The notes under the pieces: model-generated | What the model saw: the letters and a program-made list of their open reading frames with translations, nothing else | Database searches by the model: none | What the model was told of the DNA's origin: nothing | Part shown: positions 16,065 to 25,132 of the stretch, piece after piece | Position numbering within the stretch: position 1 is the first letter of the stretch | Layout: each line of letters begins with the position of its first letter | Position numbers and translations under genes: made by a program | Source of the DNA: Akkermansia muciniphila | GTDB taxonomy: Bacteria; Verrucomicrobiota; Verrucomicrobiia; Verrucomicrobiales; Akkermansiaceae | Direction: 5' to 3' | DNA length: 64,000 nt | Assembly (NCBI GenBank): GCA_947624785.1 | Contig: CANQLV010000005.1 | Span: forward strand, 62,001-126,000

Positions 16065-18372
16065 ACAGGCCGCTGCGGCGTTGAAGTTTGAGATAGCCGG
16101 CATGGTTCAGGGGGTCGGCTTCCGTCCCCATGTGTACCGTTTGGCTGCGCGGCGCGGATTGAAGGGGTTCGTGCGCAATACGGAGTCCGGAGTGGAAATC
16201 CATGTGGAGGGGAAGCCCGGCGCTCCGGAACGTTTTTTGGCCGCGCTGATGGACACTTTGCCGGAGCACGCCCGTGTGTATGGCGTGGAGCAGACCGTGT
16301 GCGAGCCTGCCGGGTTTGAAGAGTTCCGCATTGTGGAAAGCGATTCTACCCCCGGCGGCGTTCCGATGATGCTGCCGGATATGGCCCCGTGCCCGGAGTG
16401 CCTGAAGGAGATGCGCGACCCCGCCTCCCGCCGGTATCATTACCCGTTTACCAATTGCACGCACTGCGGCCCCCGCTATTCCATTATTGAGGAGATGCCG
16501 TATGACCGTGCGGGCACCAGCATGAAGAAGTTCCGGATGTGCCCGGAGTGCCTGAGGGAGTACCGGGATGTGGAGGACAGGCGTTTCCATGCCCAGCCCA
16601 TAGGCTGCCCGTCGTGCGGCCCTTCCATGAAGGTGCTGTTTTCAGACGGTTCGGAACTGGGGTTCGGCCACGGGTTTGACACCCCTGCGGAGCAGGTGGC
16701 GTGGGTGCTGGCGGACGGCCTGATCGTGGCCCTCCTGGGCGTGGGCGGCTTTCAACTGCTGGCTGACGCTTCTTCGGAAGCCGCCGTCAGGCGTCTCCGC
16801 AGGTTGAAGGAGCGGGATGCCAAACCTTTTGCCGTGATGGTGCCGGATGTGGCCGCGGCGGAGAAGTTGTGCCGTTTGTCGGAGGAGGAGAAACGCCTGC
16901 TGCTTTCTCCGGCGGCCCCCATCGTCCTGGCTCCCGGAAGGAAGGATGTGGACCTGGCTCCTTCCGTGTGCATGTTCAGCCGTTTTGTGGGGGTGATGCT
17001 TCCGTCCTCCCCCCTTCATGCCCTGCTGATGGATGTATGGAGAAAGCCCCTGGTGGTGACCAGCGGCAACCTGAGCGGGGAGCCCCTGTGCATTTCCGTG
17101 GAGGAAGGCTTGCAGAAACTGGGCCATGTGGCGGATGTGTTTTTTGTGCATGACCGCCCGGTCGTGCGGCCCGTGGATGATTCCGTGGTCCGCGTCATGG
17201 ACGGAAGGGCCATGATGGTGCGCCGCGCCCGCGGGTATGCTCCGCGGCCCGTGTGGCGCACGTCTGCGGAAGCTCCCGACGTGCTCGCGCTGGGCTCCGG
17301 GTTGAAGAATACCGTTTGCTGGCTGAAGAACGGCGTGGCCGTCATGAGCCAGCATCTGGGTGATCTTGACAGCGCGGCTTCCCTGAATGCGTTTGAACGG
17401 ACGGTGGAGACGCTGGGGCGCACGCTGGGAGCGGTGCCGCAGGTGATTGCCGTGGACGCCCATCCGGACGGTCCTTCATTTACGCTGGGCAGACGTCTGG
17501 CGCGGGCATGGAATGTGGAAGTCGTTCCCGTGCAGCATCATCAGGCCCATGTTCTGGCCTGTGCCGTGGAGAATGAGACGCCGTTGCCCGCCCTGGGCGC
17601 GGCTTGGGACGGCACGGGATTCGGCACGGACGGGACGGTATGGGGCGGGGAGTTTTTTGTGATGGAGGAGGAAGGCGCTCCCCGCAGGGTGGCGCGGCTC
17701 AGGCCGTTTTTGCTGCCCGGGGGGGATGAAGCCGTCCGGGAACCTGCGCGGTGCGCCTGTTCTCTGGCGCGGCAGATGGCGCCGTGGCGCACGGATGGGC
17801 TTGAACGACGTCTGGAGGGTGGAATGACCTTGCAGAAGCGGGAGGCCCTGGAGGCGATGATGGCCCGGAATATTCACACTCCCGCCACTTCGTCCATGGG
17901 GCGCCTGTTTGACGCCATGGCTTTCTGGTGCGGCTTTGACGGCGTAGCGGGATGCGAAGGGCATGCCGCCATGATGCTGGAGTCATGGGCTGCGGCGGCT
18001 TCCGGGGAAGAAATGCCGGGAGAACCGTATGAATGGGTCATGCATGAGGATGGCGGCCTGCTGGAACTGGATTGGCGCCCAATGCTGAAAGCCGTGGATG
18101 ATGACTTGCTGAAAGGCGTTTCCCGCGGCTGCATCGCCCGCAAGTTCCATGAAAGCTTGGTGAATCTGGCTTTTGACGTGGCGGAGCGTTTCTGCCTGGA
18201 CAGGCTGGTGCTGGGCGGTGGATGTTTTCAGAACGCCTTTTTGCTTGAAGGCCTGGCGGGAATGGCACAGTCTAGAAGGTGCCAGTTGTCCCTGCCGCAA
18301 CGGGTGCCGTGCAATGACGGCGGAATTTCCCTGGGGCAGGCTGCGGCGGTCGTGCGCCAATGGAAAGGATAA
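16045..18372 (+). CDS. hypF: Carbamoyltransferase HypF
   Basis: 775 residues from the ATG at 16045. It converts carbamoyl phosphate and ATP to the thiocarboxamide on HypE that becomes the CN ligands of [NiFe] hydrogenase. Domains: N-terminal acylphosphatase (G-M-V-Q-G-V-G-F-R-P-H-V-Y-R, about residues 14-27), two Cys-x2-Cys zinc motifs with C-x2-C partners (C-P-E-C-L-K-E-M, C-T-H-C-G, C-P-E-C-L-R-E-Y, C-P-S-C-G; about 110-195), a YrdC-like domain (about 210-390, K-R-D/K-P-F-A-V-M pattern), then a Kae1-like C-terminal domain with H-H-Q-A-H-V-L-A, W-D-G-T-G-F-G-T-D-G and L-G-G-G-C-F-Q-N. The ATG lies inside the 3' end of hypB, so translational coupling is likely. Confidence 0.97.
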   Translation: MGITTIEQAAAALKFEIAGMVQGVGFRPHVYRLAARRGLKGFVRNTESGVEIHVEGKPGAPERFLAALMDTLPEHARVYGVEQTVCEPAGFEEFRIVESDSTPGGVPMMLPDMAPCPECLKEMRDPASRRYHYPFTNCTHCGPRYSIIEEMPYDRAGTSMKKFRMCPECLREYRDVEDRRFHAQPIGCPSCGPSMKVLFSDGSELGFGHGFDTPAEQVAWVLADGLIVALLGVGGFQLLADASSEAAVRRLRRLKERDAKPFAVMVPDVAAAEKLCRLSEEEKRLLLSPAAPIVLAPGRKDVDLAPSVCMFSRFVGVMLPSSPLHALLMDVWRKPLVVTSGNLSGEPLCISVEEGLQKLGHVADVFFVHDRPVVRPVDDSVVRVMDGRAMMVRRARGYAPRPVWRTSAEAPDVLALGSGLKNTVCWLKNGVAVMSQHLGDLDSAASLNAFERTVETLGRTLGAVPQVIAVDAHPDGPSFTLGRRLARAWNVEVVPVQHHQAHVLACAVENETPLPALGAAWDGTGFGTDGTVWGGEFFVMEEEGAPRRVARLRPFLLPGGDEAVREPARCACSLARQMAPWRTDGLERRLEGGMTLQKREALEAMMARNIHTPATSSMGRLFDAMAFWCGFDGVAGCEGHAAMMLESWAAAASGEEMPGEPYEWVMHEDGGLLELDWRPMLKAVDDDLLKGVSRGCIARKFHESLVNLAFDVAERFCLDRLVLGGGCFQNAFLLEGLAGMAQSRRCQLSLPQRVPCNDGGISLGQAAAVVRQWKG

Positions 18373-18376
18373 AAAT

Positions 18377-18619
18377 ATGTGTTTGGCTGTTCCCGGAAAG
18401 ATTGTGAGCATTAATGAGACGGACCCGTTGTTCAGGCTGGGAGTGGTGGATTTCGGCGGCGTGACCCGTGAAGTGAACCTGGCCTGCGTGCCGGAGGCCG
18501 TCCTGGGTAATTACGTTATTGTTCACGTAGGCATGGCCCTGAGCGTGCTGGATGAGGAGACCGCTCTCCAAACCCGTAGGGAAATGCGGGAGATCGTGGA
18601 GAATACCGATCCCGTGTAA
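18377..18619 (+). CDS. hypC: Hydrogenase maturation chaperone HypC
   Basis: 80 residues. The start M-C-L-A-V-P-G-K-I is the invariant HypC N-terminus, with Cys2 exposed after Met removal and used to carry the Fe(CN)2CO unit with HypD. It begins four bases after the hypF stop, preceded by GGAAAGGAT. An earlier start in the same frame, inside hypF, is spurious. Confidence 0.97.
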   Translation: MCLAVPGKIVSINETDPLFRLGVVDFGGVTREVNLACVPEAVLGNYVIVHVGMALSVLDEETALQTRREMREIVENTDPV

Positions 18620-18657
18620 GGGGAGGTTCTTTTGCGGATTGAACATTTTAATGGATT

Positions 18658-19725
18658 ATGCAGGAGGAAGTTCAGCAGTTGCTTGAGGAGCTGCGCCATG
18701 CCGTGACGCGCCCGTGGGCGGTGATGGAGGTGTGCGGGGGGCAGACGCATGCGATTGCTTCCCTGGGGCTTGAGGAGTTGCTTCCTCGTGGGCTTCGTCT
18801 GATTCACGGCCCCGGCTGTCCGGTTTGCGTTACGGCGGTGGATTTGATTGACCAGGCCGTGGAGTTGAGCCTGCGGCCCGGCGTGGTTTTGTGCAGCTAC
18901 GGGGATATGATGCGGGTGCCGGGCTCCCTCGGAGATTTGTTTTCCGCCAAGGCTCGCGGCGGGGAAGTGCTTTTGATGTATTCACCGCTGGAGGCGGTCT
19001 CCTTCGCCGGAAGCCATCCGGAAGCGGAAGTGGTGTTTTTCGCCGTAGGGTTTGAGACGACTGCTCCGGCCACGGCCCTTGCCATGCAGCAGGCCCGCGC
19101 GCTGGGGTACTCCAATTTTTCCGTGCTCTGCGCCCATCTGCAGGTTCCCCCCGCACTGGAATGGCTGATGGATCAGGACGAGGGAAGGCCGGACGCCTTT
19201 CTGGCCCCCGGCCATGTCTGCGCCATCACGGGGGAGGGTGATTACGGCCGTCTGGCCGCTCGTTACCGGACGCCCATGGTGGTGACGGGGTTTGAGGCTC
19301 CGGACCTGCTCCGCGGCATCCTGATGTGCGTCCACCAGCTGGAGAACGGGGAATGCGCGGTTCGGAATGCCTACGGGCGCTATGTGAAGCCGGAGGGGAA
19401 CAGGGCAGCGCAGGAAAGGATGAAGGAGGTTTTTGAGCCGGAAGACCGCCATTGGCGCGGCCTGGGCCTGATTCCCGGCGGCGGCATGAAGCTGCGCCGG
19501 GAGTGGGAGGGCATGGATGCCGCCCTGCGTTTCGGATGCGGAAAAAGCGCCCATGGCGCGGATGAAGCTTCCGGATGCCTGGCCGGCCAGGTGCTGAGGG
19601 GTCTGATTCGTCCTGCGGAGTGCCCCTTTTTCGGCACGTCCTGTACGCCGCTGGCTCCCATGGGCGCGCCCATGGTGTCCGGGGAAGGGGCCTGCGCCGC
19701 CTATTACCGTTATAAAAGAAGTTGA
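18658..19725 (+). CDS. hypD: Hydrogenase maturation protein HypD
   Basis: 355 residues. This [4Fe-4S] scaffold works with HypC and HypE to assemble Fe(CN)2CO. Visible signatures: M-E-V-C-G-G-Q-T-H at about residue 25, H-G-P-G-C-P-V-C-V-T about 52-60, V-G-F-E-T-T-A-P, and the C-terminal cluster P-x-x-C-P-F-F-G-T-S-C-T-P. Length and order are normal for the family. It lies 38 bases after hypC and four bases before hypE. Confidence 0.97.
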   Translation: MQEEVQQLLEELRHAVTRPWAVMEVCGGQTHAIASLGLEELLPRGLRLIHGPGCPVCVTAVDLIDQAVELSLRPGVVLCSYGDMMRVPGSLGDLFSAKARGGEVLLMYSPLEAVSFAGSHPEAEVVFFAVGFETTAPATALAMQQARALGYSNFSVLCAHLQVPPALEWLMDQDEGRPDAFLAPGHVCAITGEGDYGRLAARYRTPMVVTGFEAPDLLRGILMCVHQLENGECAVRNAYGRYVKPEGNRAAQERMKEVFEPEDRHWRGLGLIPGGGMKLRREWEGMDAALRFGCGKSAHGADEASGCLAGQVLRGLIRPAECPFFGTSCTPLAPMGAPMVSGEGACAAYYRYKRS

Positions 19726-19729
19726 TCCC

Positions 19730-20764
19730 ATGTTTGAATGTCCTGTTCCGGAACCTGTTTCCAACCGTATCCAGATGGCCCACGGCGGCGGAGGCCGTCT
19801 GATGAATGACTTGATTCGTTCCATGTTCCTGAATGCGTTCGGCACTCCCTCCGGCGGCGCGCAGAATGACGCGGCCGTTCTGGATTTTCCACCGGGGCGG
19901 CTGGCGATGACCACGGATAGCTTTGTGGTGCAGCCTCTGGAGTTTCCGGGAGGGAGCATTGGTTCCCTGGCGGTGCACGGCACCGTGAATGATCTCGCCA
20001 TGAGCGGAGCGGACCCGTTGTACTTGACGGCGGGTTTTATTCTGGAAGAGGGGCTTCCGCTGGAGGCGCTGAACCGCGTGGTGCAGGATATGGCGGCGGC
20101 GGCGCGCGCGGCGGGCGTCCGCATCGTGACGGGGGATACAAAGGTGGTGGAGCGCGGAAAGGGTGACGGCATTTATATTAATACCGCCGGGGCGGGCGTG
20201 GTGCGCCATGGGTTGGAAATCAGCCCTTCTTCCGTGCGTCCGGGGGATTCCGTGCTGCTCAGCGGCGATCTGGGGAGGCACGGCATGACGATCATGAGCC
20301 TGCGGGCCGGGTTGTCCTTCGGGGAGGGGCTGGAGAGTGATTCCGCCCCGCTGCATGAATCCGTGGCTACCGTCGTCCGGGCCGGAATTCCCGTGCATTG
20401 CCTGCGTGACGTGACCCGCGGCGGGTTAACCGCCACACTCTCGGAAATTGCGGAGTCCTCCGGCCTGACGGTGAAGCTGGATGAAGTGTCCATTCCCGTG
20501 CGGGAGGATGTCAGGGCGGCCTGCGGGCTGCTGGGGCTTGACCCTCTTCAAGTGGCCTGCGAAGGCCGTTATCTGGCTATTCTTCCACGGCAGCATGAGG
20601 AAGAGGCCCTGCGCCTGATGCGCGGCTGCGGCGTGTCCGCCGGGGCCTGCGCGATAGGCCGTGTGGAAGAGTTTGGAACGGCGCCCCTGCTGATGACGGG
20701 GCGGCTGGGGGTGGAGCGGGTGCTGGGCATGCCTTCCGGGATGCAGCTTCCCCGCATTTGCTGA
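19730..20764 (+). CDS. hypE: Hydrogenase maturation protein HypE
   Basis: 344 residues, PurM/ThiL-like ATPase fold. It dehydrates the S-carboxamide on its C-terminal Cys to thiocyanate, which supplies CN to the hydrogenase iron. The N-terminus M-A-H-G-G-G-G-R-L-M, the ATP-binding G-D-T-K-V-V-E, D-V-T-R-G-G-L, and the diagnostic ending P-R-I-C with the acceptor Cys as last residue are all present, so the protein should be active. Last gene of the operon. hypA is missing from the cluster, and no hydrogenase gene lies in the window. Confidence 0.97.
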   Translation: MFECPVPEPVSNRIQMAHGGGGRLMNDLIRSMFLNAFGTPSGGAQNDAAVLDFPPGRLAMTTDSFVVQPLEFPGGSIGSLAVHGTVNDLAMSGADPLYLTAGFILEEGLPLEALNRVVQDMAAAARAAGVRIVTGDTKVVERGKGDGIYINTAGAGVVRHGLEISPSSVRPGDSVLLSGDLGRHGMTIMSLRAGLSFGEGLESDSAPLHESVATVVRAGIPVHCLRDVTRGGLTATLSEIAESSGLTVKLDEVSIPVREDVRAACGLLGLDPLQVACEGRYLAILPRQHEEEALRLMRGCGVSAGACAIGRVEEFGTAPLLMTGRLGVERVLGMPSGMQLPRIC

Positions 20765-20809
20765 TGCTTCCTGCGGTTTCTGCCGGCGTTACATCATTTC
20801 CGGCTTTTT

Positions 20810-20841
20810 GGCAGGGAAGCGGTTGGGGCCGCTTCCCTGCC
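20810..20841. terminator. Perfect hairpin between convergent hypE and the Sel1 gene
   Basis: 13-bp perfect stem (20810-20822 with 20829-20841) with a six-base loop. Neither strand has a T-run behind it, so it is either a Rho-aided or processing structure. A second GC-rich imperfect hairpin follows near 20870-20910. Confidence 0.5.
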
Positions 20842-20939
20842 GGTCTGGCATTTCATAGGGAATTGCCGGAGCGGCTGCGTGTGCTTCCGGGGAAGCGGCA
20901 GCCGGCTTGGTATTGGGGGAGTTGGTTGCTGGAATGTGG

Positions 20940-22061
20940 TCAGGAGCGTTCCGCGTTTCCGGTTCCGGCGTCCGGCAGCGTTTTTAATGCCGCTTTGGCC
21001 TGGGTATGGTCCTGGGAGGCCGCCTTTTCCAGCCATTCCCTGGCGGTTTCCAGGTTCTTTTCCACGCCGAAGCCGTGCTGGTAGATGATGCCCATGTTGT
21101 ATTGTTCGGAGGCATAGCCGGCCCTGGCGGCGCGAAGGTTCCTGTTCTGCCATTCCCTGGCTTCAGCCTCGGTGAAATCCTGGTTCTTGCAGAATTGCTC
21201 CCATGTTTTTCCGAATTTCATGGCAGCCCGCGCAAACCCCGTCAGGGCCGCTTTTTTGGTGTATTCATCCGCCAGGCTCGCGTTCTTTTCCACGCCGGCG
21301 GGACCCAGCCGGTACAGGTGGGCCAGCCCCCAGTATCCGTTGGGACTGCCCAGGTCTGCCGCTTTCTGGAAGAGCTGGAGCGCGTCCTGGTATTTTTTAT
21401 GGGACATGGCGAACACCGCATTGGCCAGGAAGCGTTCCGCCTTGGTGAATTCGTAAAATTCGGGCATGGCGGCCCATTCGGATTTGAGTTTGTCCCTGTC
21501 CTTCTTGGACTTGGGCGGCATGCCGGCAGGAGGGGAAATCCGGAAAACGGGAATGTAGCCGGAGGCTCCCATGTTGGCTAGGCCGGCCATCAGGAAGCAG
21601 CCCGGCTGGATGCGCCACATGTGCATGTACAGCACGCGTTCCGAGGGCAGGGATTCCTTTTCAATCCAGTCCGGCAGGTTCATGGGCGGCCCATAGAGGC
21701 CCGTCAGCCCGTTCAGCATGCGCTTGTACAGGGATTTCAGGCGCGTATCGTATTCATCCTTGCCTGCCTTGGTGTTGGAGTAAAAGGAGACGGCTCTCAG
21801 GCCTCCATCCTTGTTGTACTCAAAATGAAGGGAAAAGAAAAGGCCTCCAATCGGCTTTTTCGTTTTGTAGGCGCCGTTCAATCCGGTGCGGCTCAGGTAG
21901 GCGTCCGTTCCCGGACCTTCCAGCGATTTGCAGGCTTTCAGGGAACTTAGAAGCTGGGCTTCCTGCAAGCCGGTTTCCAGGGGGCCGTACAGCGGCGAGG
22001 CGGTGCAGCAGGCGGATGCATAAAGCATGGCTGCATAACGATAGCAATCCATCAATTTCAT
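20940..22061 (-). CDS. Sel1-like repeat protein, probably exported
   Basis: 373 residues from the ATG at 22061. The stretch ahead of it is pyrimidine-rich without a Shine-Dalgarno sequence, and a TTG frame extension to 22100 exists. The first 30 residues are hydrophobic with several Cys and could be a signal peptide. Residues about 30-230 show no recognised domain. Residues 235-365 contain three or four Sel1/TPR-like helical repeats (Y-Q-D-A-L-Q-L-F-Q-K-A-A-D-L-G-S, A-S-L-A-D-E-Y-T-K-K-A-A-L-T-G, Y-N-M-G-I-I-Y-Q-H-G-F-G-V-E-K-N), which scaffold protein interactions. Convergent with hypE. The promoter region carries the first of four related palindromes. Confidence 0.75.
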   Translation of the reverse strand: MKLMDCYRYAAMLYASACCTASPLYGPLETGLQEAQLLSSLKACKSLEGPGTDAYLSRTGLNGAYKTKKPIGGLFFSLHFEYNKDGGLRAVSFYSNTKAGKDEYDTRLKSLYKRMLNGLTGLYGPPMNLPDWIEKESLPSERVLYMHMWRIQPGCFLMAGLANMGASGYIPVFRISPPAGMPPKSKKDRDKLKSEWAAMPEFYEFTKAERFLANAVFAMSHKKYQDALQLFQKAADLGSPNGYWGLAHLYRLGPAGVEKNASLADEYTKKAALTGFARAAMKFGKTWEQFCKNQDFTEAEAREWQNRNLRAARAGYASEQYNMGIIYQHGFGVEKNLETAREWLEKAASQDHTQAKAALKTLPDAGTGNAERS

Positions 22062-22976
22062 GGGGGGAGGGGGTAGGAGGGGAGGGGTCGGTTGTTTCAA
22101 TAGCGAATTAGGAATCCGGATGAAATGGCCGATAGAGCTAAAATAAGATGAAAATTCATTATATTCAAGTATTTATGCATCATTCTAACAAATATGTTTT
22201 ATCAAGTCTTTCGTCCGGGAAAATACTGGATGGATTTGGAGAAATGTACTTGATATGAAAAACTAGTATTGACGCCGGATTCCTAATCCGGGGTGTTTAA
22301 AGCAGCTTGGAGGAGAGTATGTAAGCGTATCAGGAGCAATGCAGGAGATAAGCGGCTGAGGTTTCCGGACCGGAAAAAGGCAGAGAAAAGCGTCCAGCGT
22401 TCCTCCACTTTTCCCCGGCTTTCAGCACATGGGAATCATTCTTATTTTTATTAAAAATCTTTCTGAATATGCCTTCATTTCCGTTTTACATGTCCCGTAT
22501 GCATGCATTTTGGCGGATTATAAATCCGGCTGTCAGAAAGGAATAATTTTGTTGATAAGTAATAAACATATTATCAATGATTAATAAAAATATCAGATTT
22601 CATGGACTTTGGGGTTCCTTATGATTTTTTCCTTCCTGGATACGATGAAAATCATTTTTTCTCAAAAAATTTGGTTGACTGCGGATTTATAATGCGCGGA
22701 TGACCGCATGTAGTTTCAGAGCGTCTGATATTCAATGATTCGTCTGTTTTTTTACGGGAATGTGCGGTTTTAGCGGCGGCTTCTTCCGAAAAGAGAGCGG
22801 GGGAGGCGCATCCTCTGTTCCGTCCCCCGTGCAGGAAAAGCCGGGAGTCATTCCGGAATCTGTCCGGCACGGTTGTTCTTCCGGCTGGGTCCGGGGACGG
22901 ATTACGGCGCCTTGTGACGGTTTCGTTTCCCTACGCAGCTTGCCTGGGAAGGCCTTTCTGCCCATGGTACCGGCGC
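22062..22976. other. Long AT-rich intergenic region with four CGGATT-N3-AATCCG palindromes
   Basis: About 900 bases with no convincing ORF. It contains 15-bp palindromes at 22104-22118 (one mismatch), 22276-22290 (perfect), 22514-22528 (perfect) and 22682-22696 (one mismatch), each CGGATT-N3-AATCCG or a close variant. It lies between the divergent Sel1 gene and the glycosyltransferase-phosphoesterase gene. A minus-strand frame at 22652-22870 is not protein-like. Confidence 0.6.
22140..22168 (-). promoter_or_regulatory. Possible promoter for the Sel1-repeat gene
   Basis: Read on the minus strand: TTGAAT, 17-base spacer, TATTTT (each 4 of 6). The first palindrome (22104-22118) falls just downstream of the predicted start site, where a repressor could act. 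Confidence 0.35.
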
Positions 22977-24944
22977 ATGAGAATTGATGTGGCGACGGAT
23001 ACGTATGAGCCTGACGTGAATGGAGTGGCCCTGACGCTCGGGCGGCTGGTCCGGGGGCTCCGGACGCGGGGGCATCTGGTGCATGTGCTGAGGGCTTCCG
23101 AGAGGGGCGGAAAGTCCGCCCCCGGAGAGACGGCCATGCCGTCCCTCTCCCTCCCCATGTATCATGAGGTGAAAATAGGGCTGCCTTCCGCGGACAGGTT
23201 TCGCGCCAGATGGATGAAGAAGAGGCCGGATGTGGTGTACGTCGCCACGGAAAGCCCCATGGGAGCCTCCGCCGTGAAGGCCGCCCGTGCTCTGGAGATT
23301 CCCGTGGTGATGGGATTCCACACTAATTTTCACCAGTACATGAAGGATTACCATTTTTCCGGGCTGGAAACCGCCGCCGTGAATTACCTGCGCAAGCTCC
23401 ACAACCGGGCGGGGATGACGGTGGTTCCCACGGAGGAAATGCGCCGTACGCTGGAGGGGCTGGGGTTTGAACGCCTCTCCGTGATGGGGCGCGGGGTGGA
23501 CGCCGCCTTGTTTGATCCTGCCAGGAGGGATGCCGCCCTGCGCCAGTCATGGGGCGTCTGGCGGGATGAAGTGGTGTTCGGCGTGGTGGGGCGGCTGGCC
23601 CGGGAGAAGAACCTGGTGACGGTGCTGGGGCTGTACACGCGCCTGCAGCGGGAGTTCCCGGAGTGCGGCATGAAGATGGTCGTGGTAGGGGACGGCCCCA
23701 TGATGAGCAGCCTGCGCAGCGAATTCCCGGACGCCGTGTTTTGCGGAATGCGCGGCGGGGAGGACCTGGCGCGCCATTACGCCGCCATGGACGTGCTGCT
23801 TTTCGCCAGTGAGACGGAGACCTTCGGGAACGTTCTGCTGGAGGGGATGGCCAGCGGTCTGGCTACGGTCAGCTACCGGTACGCTGCTTCCGCGGATGTG
23901 GTGCTGGACGGCATCAACGGCCTTCAGGCGGAAAAGGGGGACGCGGAGGGTTTTTACTCCGCCATGCGCCGCCTGCTGGAGGACAGGGGGATGATCCGGA
24001 GGCTCGGCGGACAGGCCCGCAGGACCGTGCGCGCCCGGGCATGGGATTCCATCCATGACAGGTTTGAAGAACTGCTGGCCTCCGTGGCGCGGGAGGAAAA
24101 CGGAACCGGATACGCCCGCCCCCCGCGGGATGCGGTGCTGGAATGCCGCACGGTCTTTTTGTCAGACCTCCATCTGGGCACGAAGGATTGCAAGGCGGAC
24201 GAATGCCGGAGGTTCCTGAAGCATGTCCGGGCGGAAAAAATAGTTCTGGTGGGGGATATTGTGGACGCCTGGGCGCTGTCCCGCGGCAGCCGCTGGCGCA
24301 GGCGGCATACGCGCCTGATCCGCACCCTGCTGAAAAAGATGGAGCAGGAGGATGTGGAAGTGCTGTACCTGCGCGGGAACCACGACGATATTCTGGAAAA
24401 ATTCCTTCCCTTTCATCTGGGCGGCCTGAAAATAGCCAAGGAGTGCGTGCACCGGGCGGCGGACGGCAGGCGTTACCTGTGCGTGCACGGAGACGGCTTT
24501 GACGCCATCTCCACCAACCACCGGTGGCTGGCGATGCTCGGCTCCCTGGGCTACGATGTTCTGCTGGCGGTCAACCGGCTTTACAATAAGTACCGCGCCT
24601 GGCGGGGCAGGGAATATTATTCCGTCTCCCGCGCCATCAAGAGCCGCGTGAAATCCGCCGTCAATTTCATCGGAAAATATGAGGAGCAGCTTCAGAATCT
24701 GGCGGTGAAAAGGCAGTGCGACGGTATCATTGCCGGGCATGTGCATCATCCGGCGGATACCATGGTGGGGAAGGTGCGGTACCTGAATTGCGGGGACTGG
24801 GTGGAAACCATGAGCGCGGTGGTGGAATACGGGGACGGCCGCATGGAAACGCTGCTTTACAAGGATTTCATGAAACGCCTGGCTTACGGCAAATGCGGAA
24901 CCGGAGCCGGAGCGGAAGCTTCCTCCCGCAAGGAGGCTTCGTGA
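22977..24944 (+). CDS. Fused GT4 glycosyltransferase and LpxH-like metallophosphoesterase
   Basis: 655 residues from the ATG at 22977 (M-R-I-D-V-A-T-D-T-Y-E-P-D-V-N-G-V); the frame opens at 22914. Residues 1-370 are a GT-B fold GT4 enzyme: D-V-N-G-V-A-L-T-L-G-R-L, F-H-T-N-F-H-Q-Y, G-R-L-A-R-E-K-N, and the donor-binding pattern S-E-T-E-T-F-G-N-V-L-L-E-G-M-A-S-G. Residues about 395-640 form a calcineurin-like phosphoesterase with all metal motifs: S-D-L-H-L-G, G-D-I-V-D, G-N-H-D-D, H-G-D-G-F-D and G-H-V-H-H-P. This resembles UDP-diacylglucosamine pyrophosphatase LpxH and its relatives. The fusion suggests consecutive steps on one lipid or glycolipid. Substrates are unknown; the LpxH role is only a similarity. 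Confidence 0.9.
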   Translation: MRIDVATDTYEPDVNGVALTLGRLVRGLRTRGHLVHVLRASERGGKSAPGETAMPSLSLPMYHEVKIGLPSADRFRARWMKKRPDVVYVATESPMGASAVKAARALEIPVVMGFHTNFHQYMKDYHFSGLETAAVNYLRKLHNRAGMTVVPTEEMRRTLEGLGFERLSVMGRGVDAALFDPARRDAALRQSWGVWRDEVVFGVVGRLAREKNLVTVLGLYTRLQREFPECGMKMVVVGDGPMMSSLRSEFPDAVFCGMRGGEDLARHYAAMDVLLFASETETFGNVLLEGMASGLATVSYRYAASADVVLDGINGLQAEKGDAEGFYSAMRRLLEDRGMIRRLGGQARRTVRARAWDSIHDRFEELLASVAREENGTGYARPPRDAVLECRTVFLSDLHLGTKDCKADECRRFLKHVRAEKIVLVGDIVDAWALSRGSRWRRRHTRLIRTLLKKMEQEDVEVLYLRGNHDDILEKFLPFHLGGLKIAKECVHRAADGRRYLCVHGDGFDAISTNHRWLAMLGSLGYDVLLAVNRLYNKYRAWRGREYYSVSRAIKSRVKSAVNFIGKYEEQLQNLAVKRQCDGIIAGHVHHPADTMVGKVRYLNCGDWVETMSAVVEYGDGRMETLLYKDFMKRLAYGKCGTGAGAEASSRKEAS

Positions 24945-24976
24945 CGGCCGCCGGGGGCAGGCTGTCCGGCGGGTGT

Positions 24977-25014
24977 GGGACAAAATGGCCGCGTGTGACA
25001 TTTTGTCTCTTTTT
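24977..25014 (+). terminator. Intrinsic terminator after the fused gene
   Basis: GGGACAAAATG (24977-24987) pairs with CATTTTGTCTC (24999-25009) with one wobble position, followed by a T5 run. The sequence TGTGACA recurs just after it. Confidence 0.75.
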
Positions 25015-25132
25015 GGTGTGACACTATGTCCCATTGCAGCTCCCAGGAAAAGAGCGGAGATGAAATGAAGTTGCGTTGTAATATGATGAAAATATGTTGT
25101 TTATATTTATTTTTCACCAGACCTGCCAAGGC

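Noticed and set aside
22652..22870. 72-residue minus-strand frame in the long intergenic region
   Set aside because: Short, with no motif; it overlaps the fourth palindrome.
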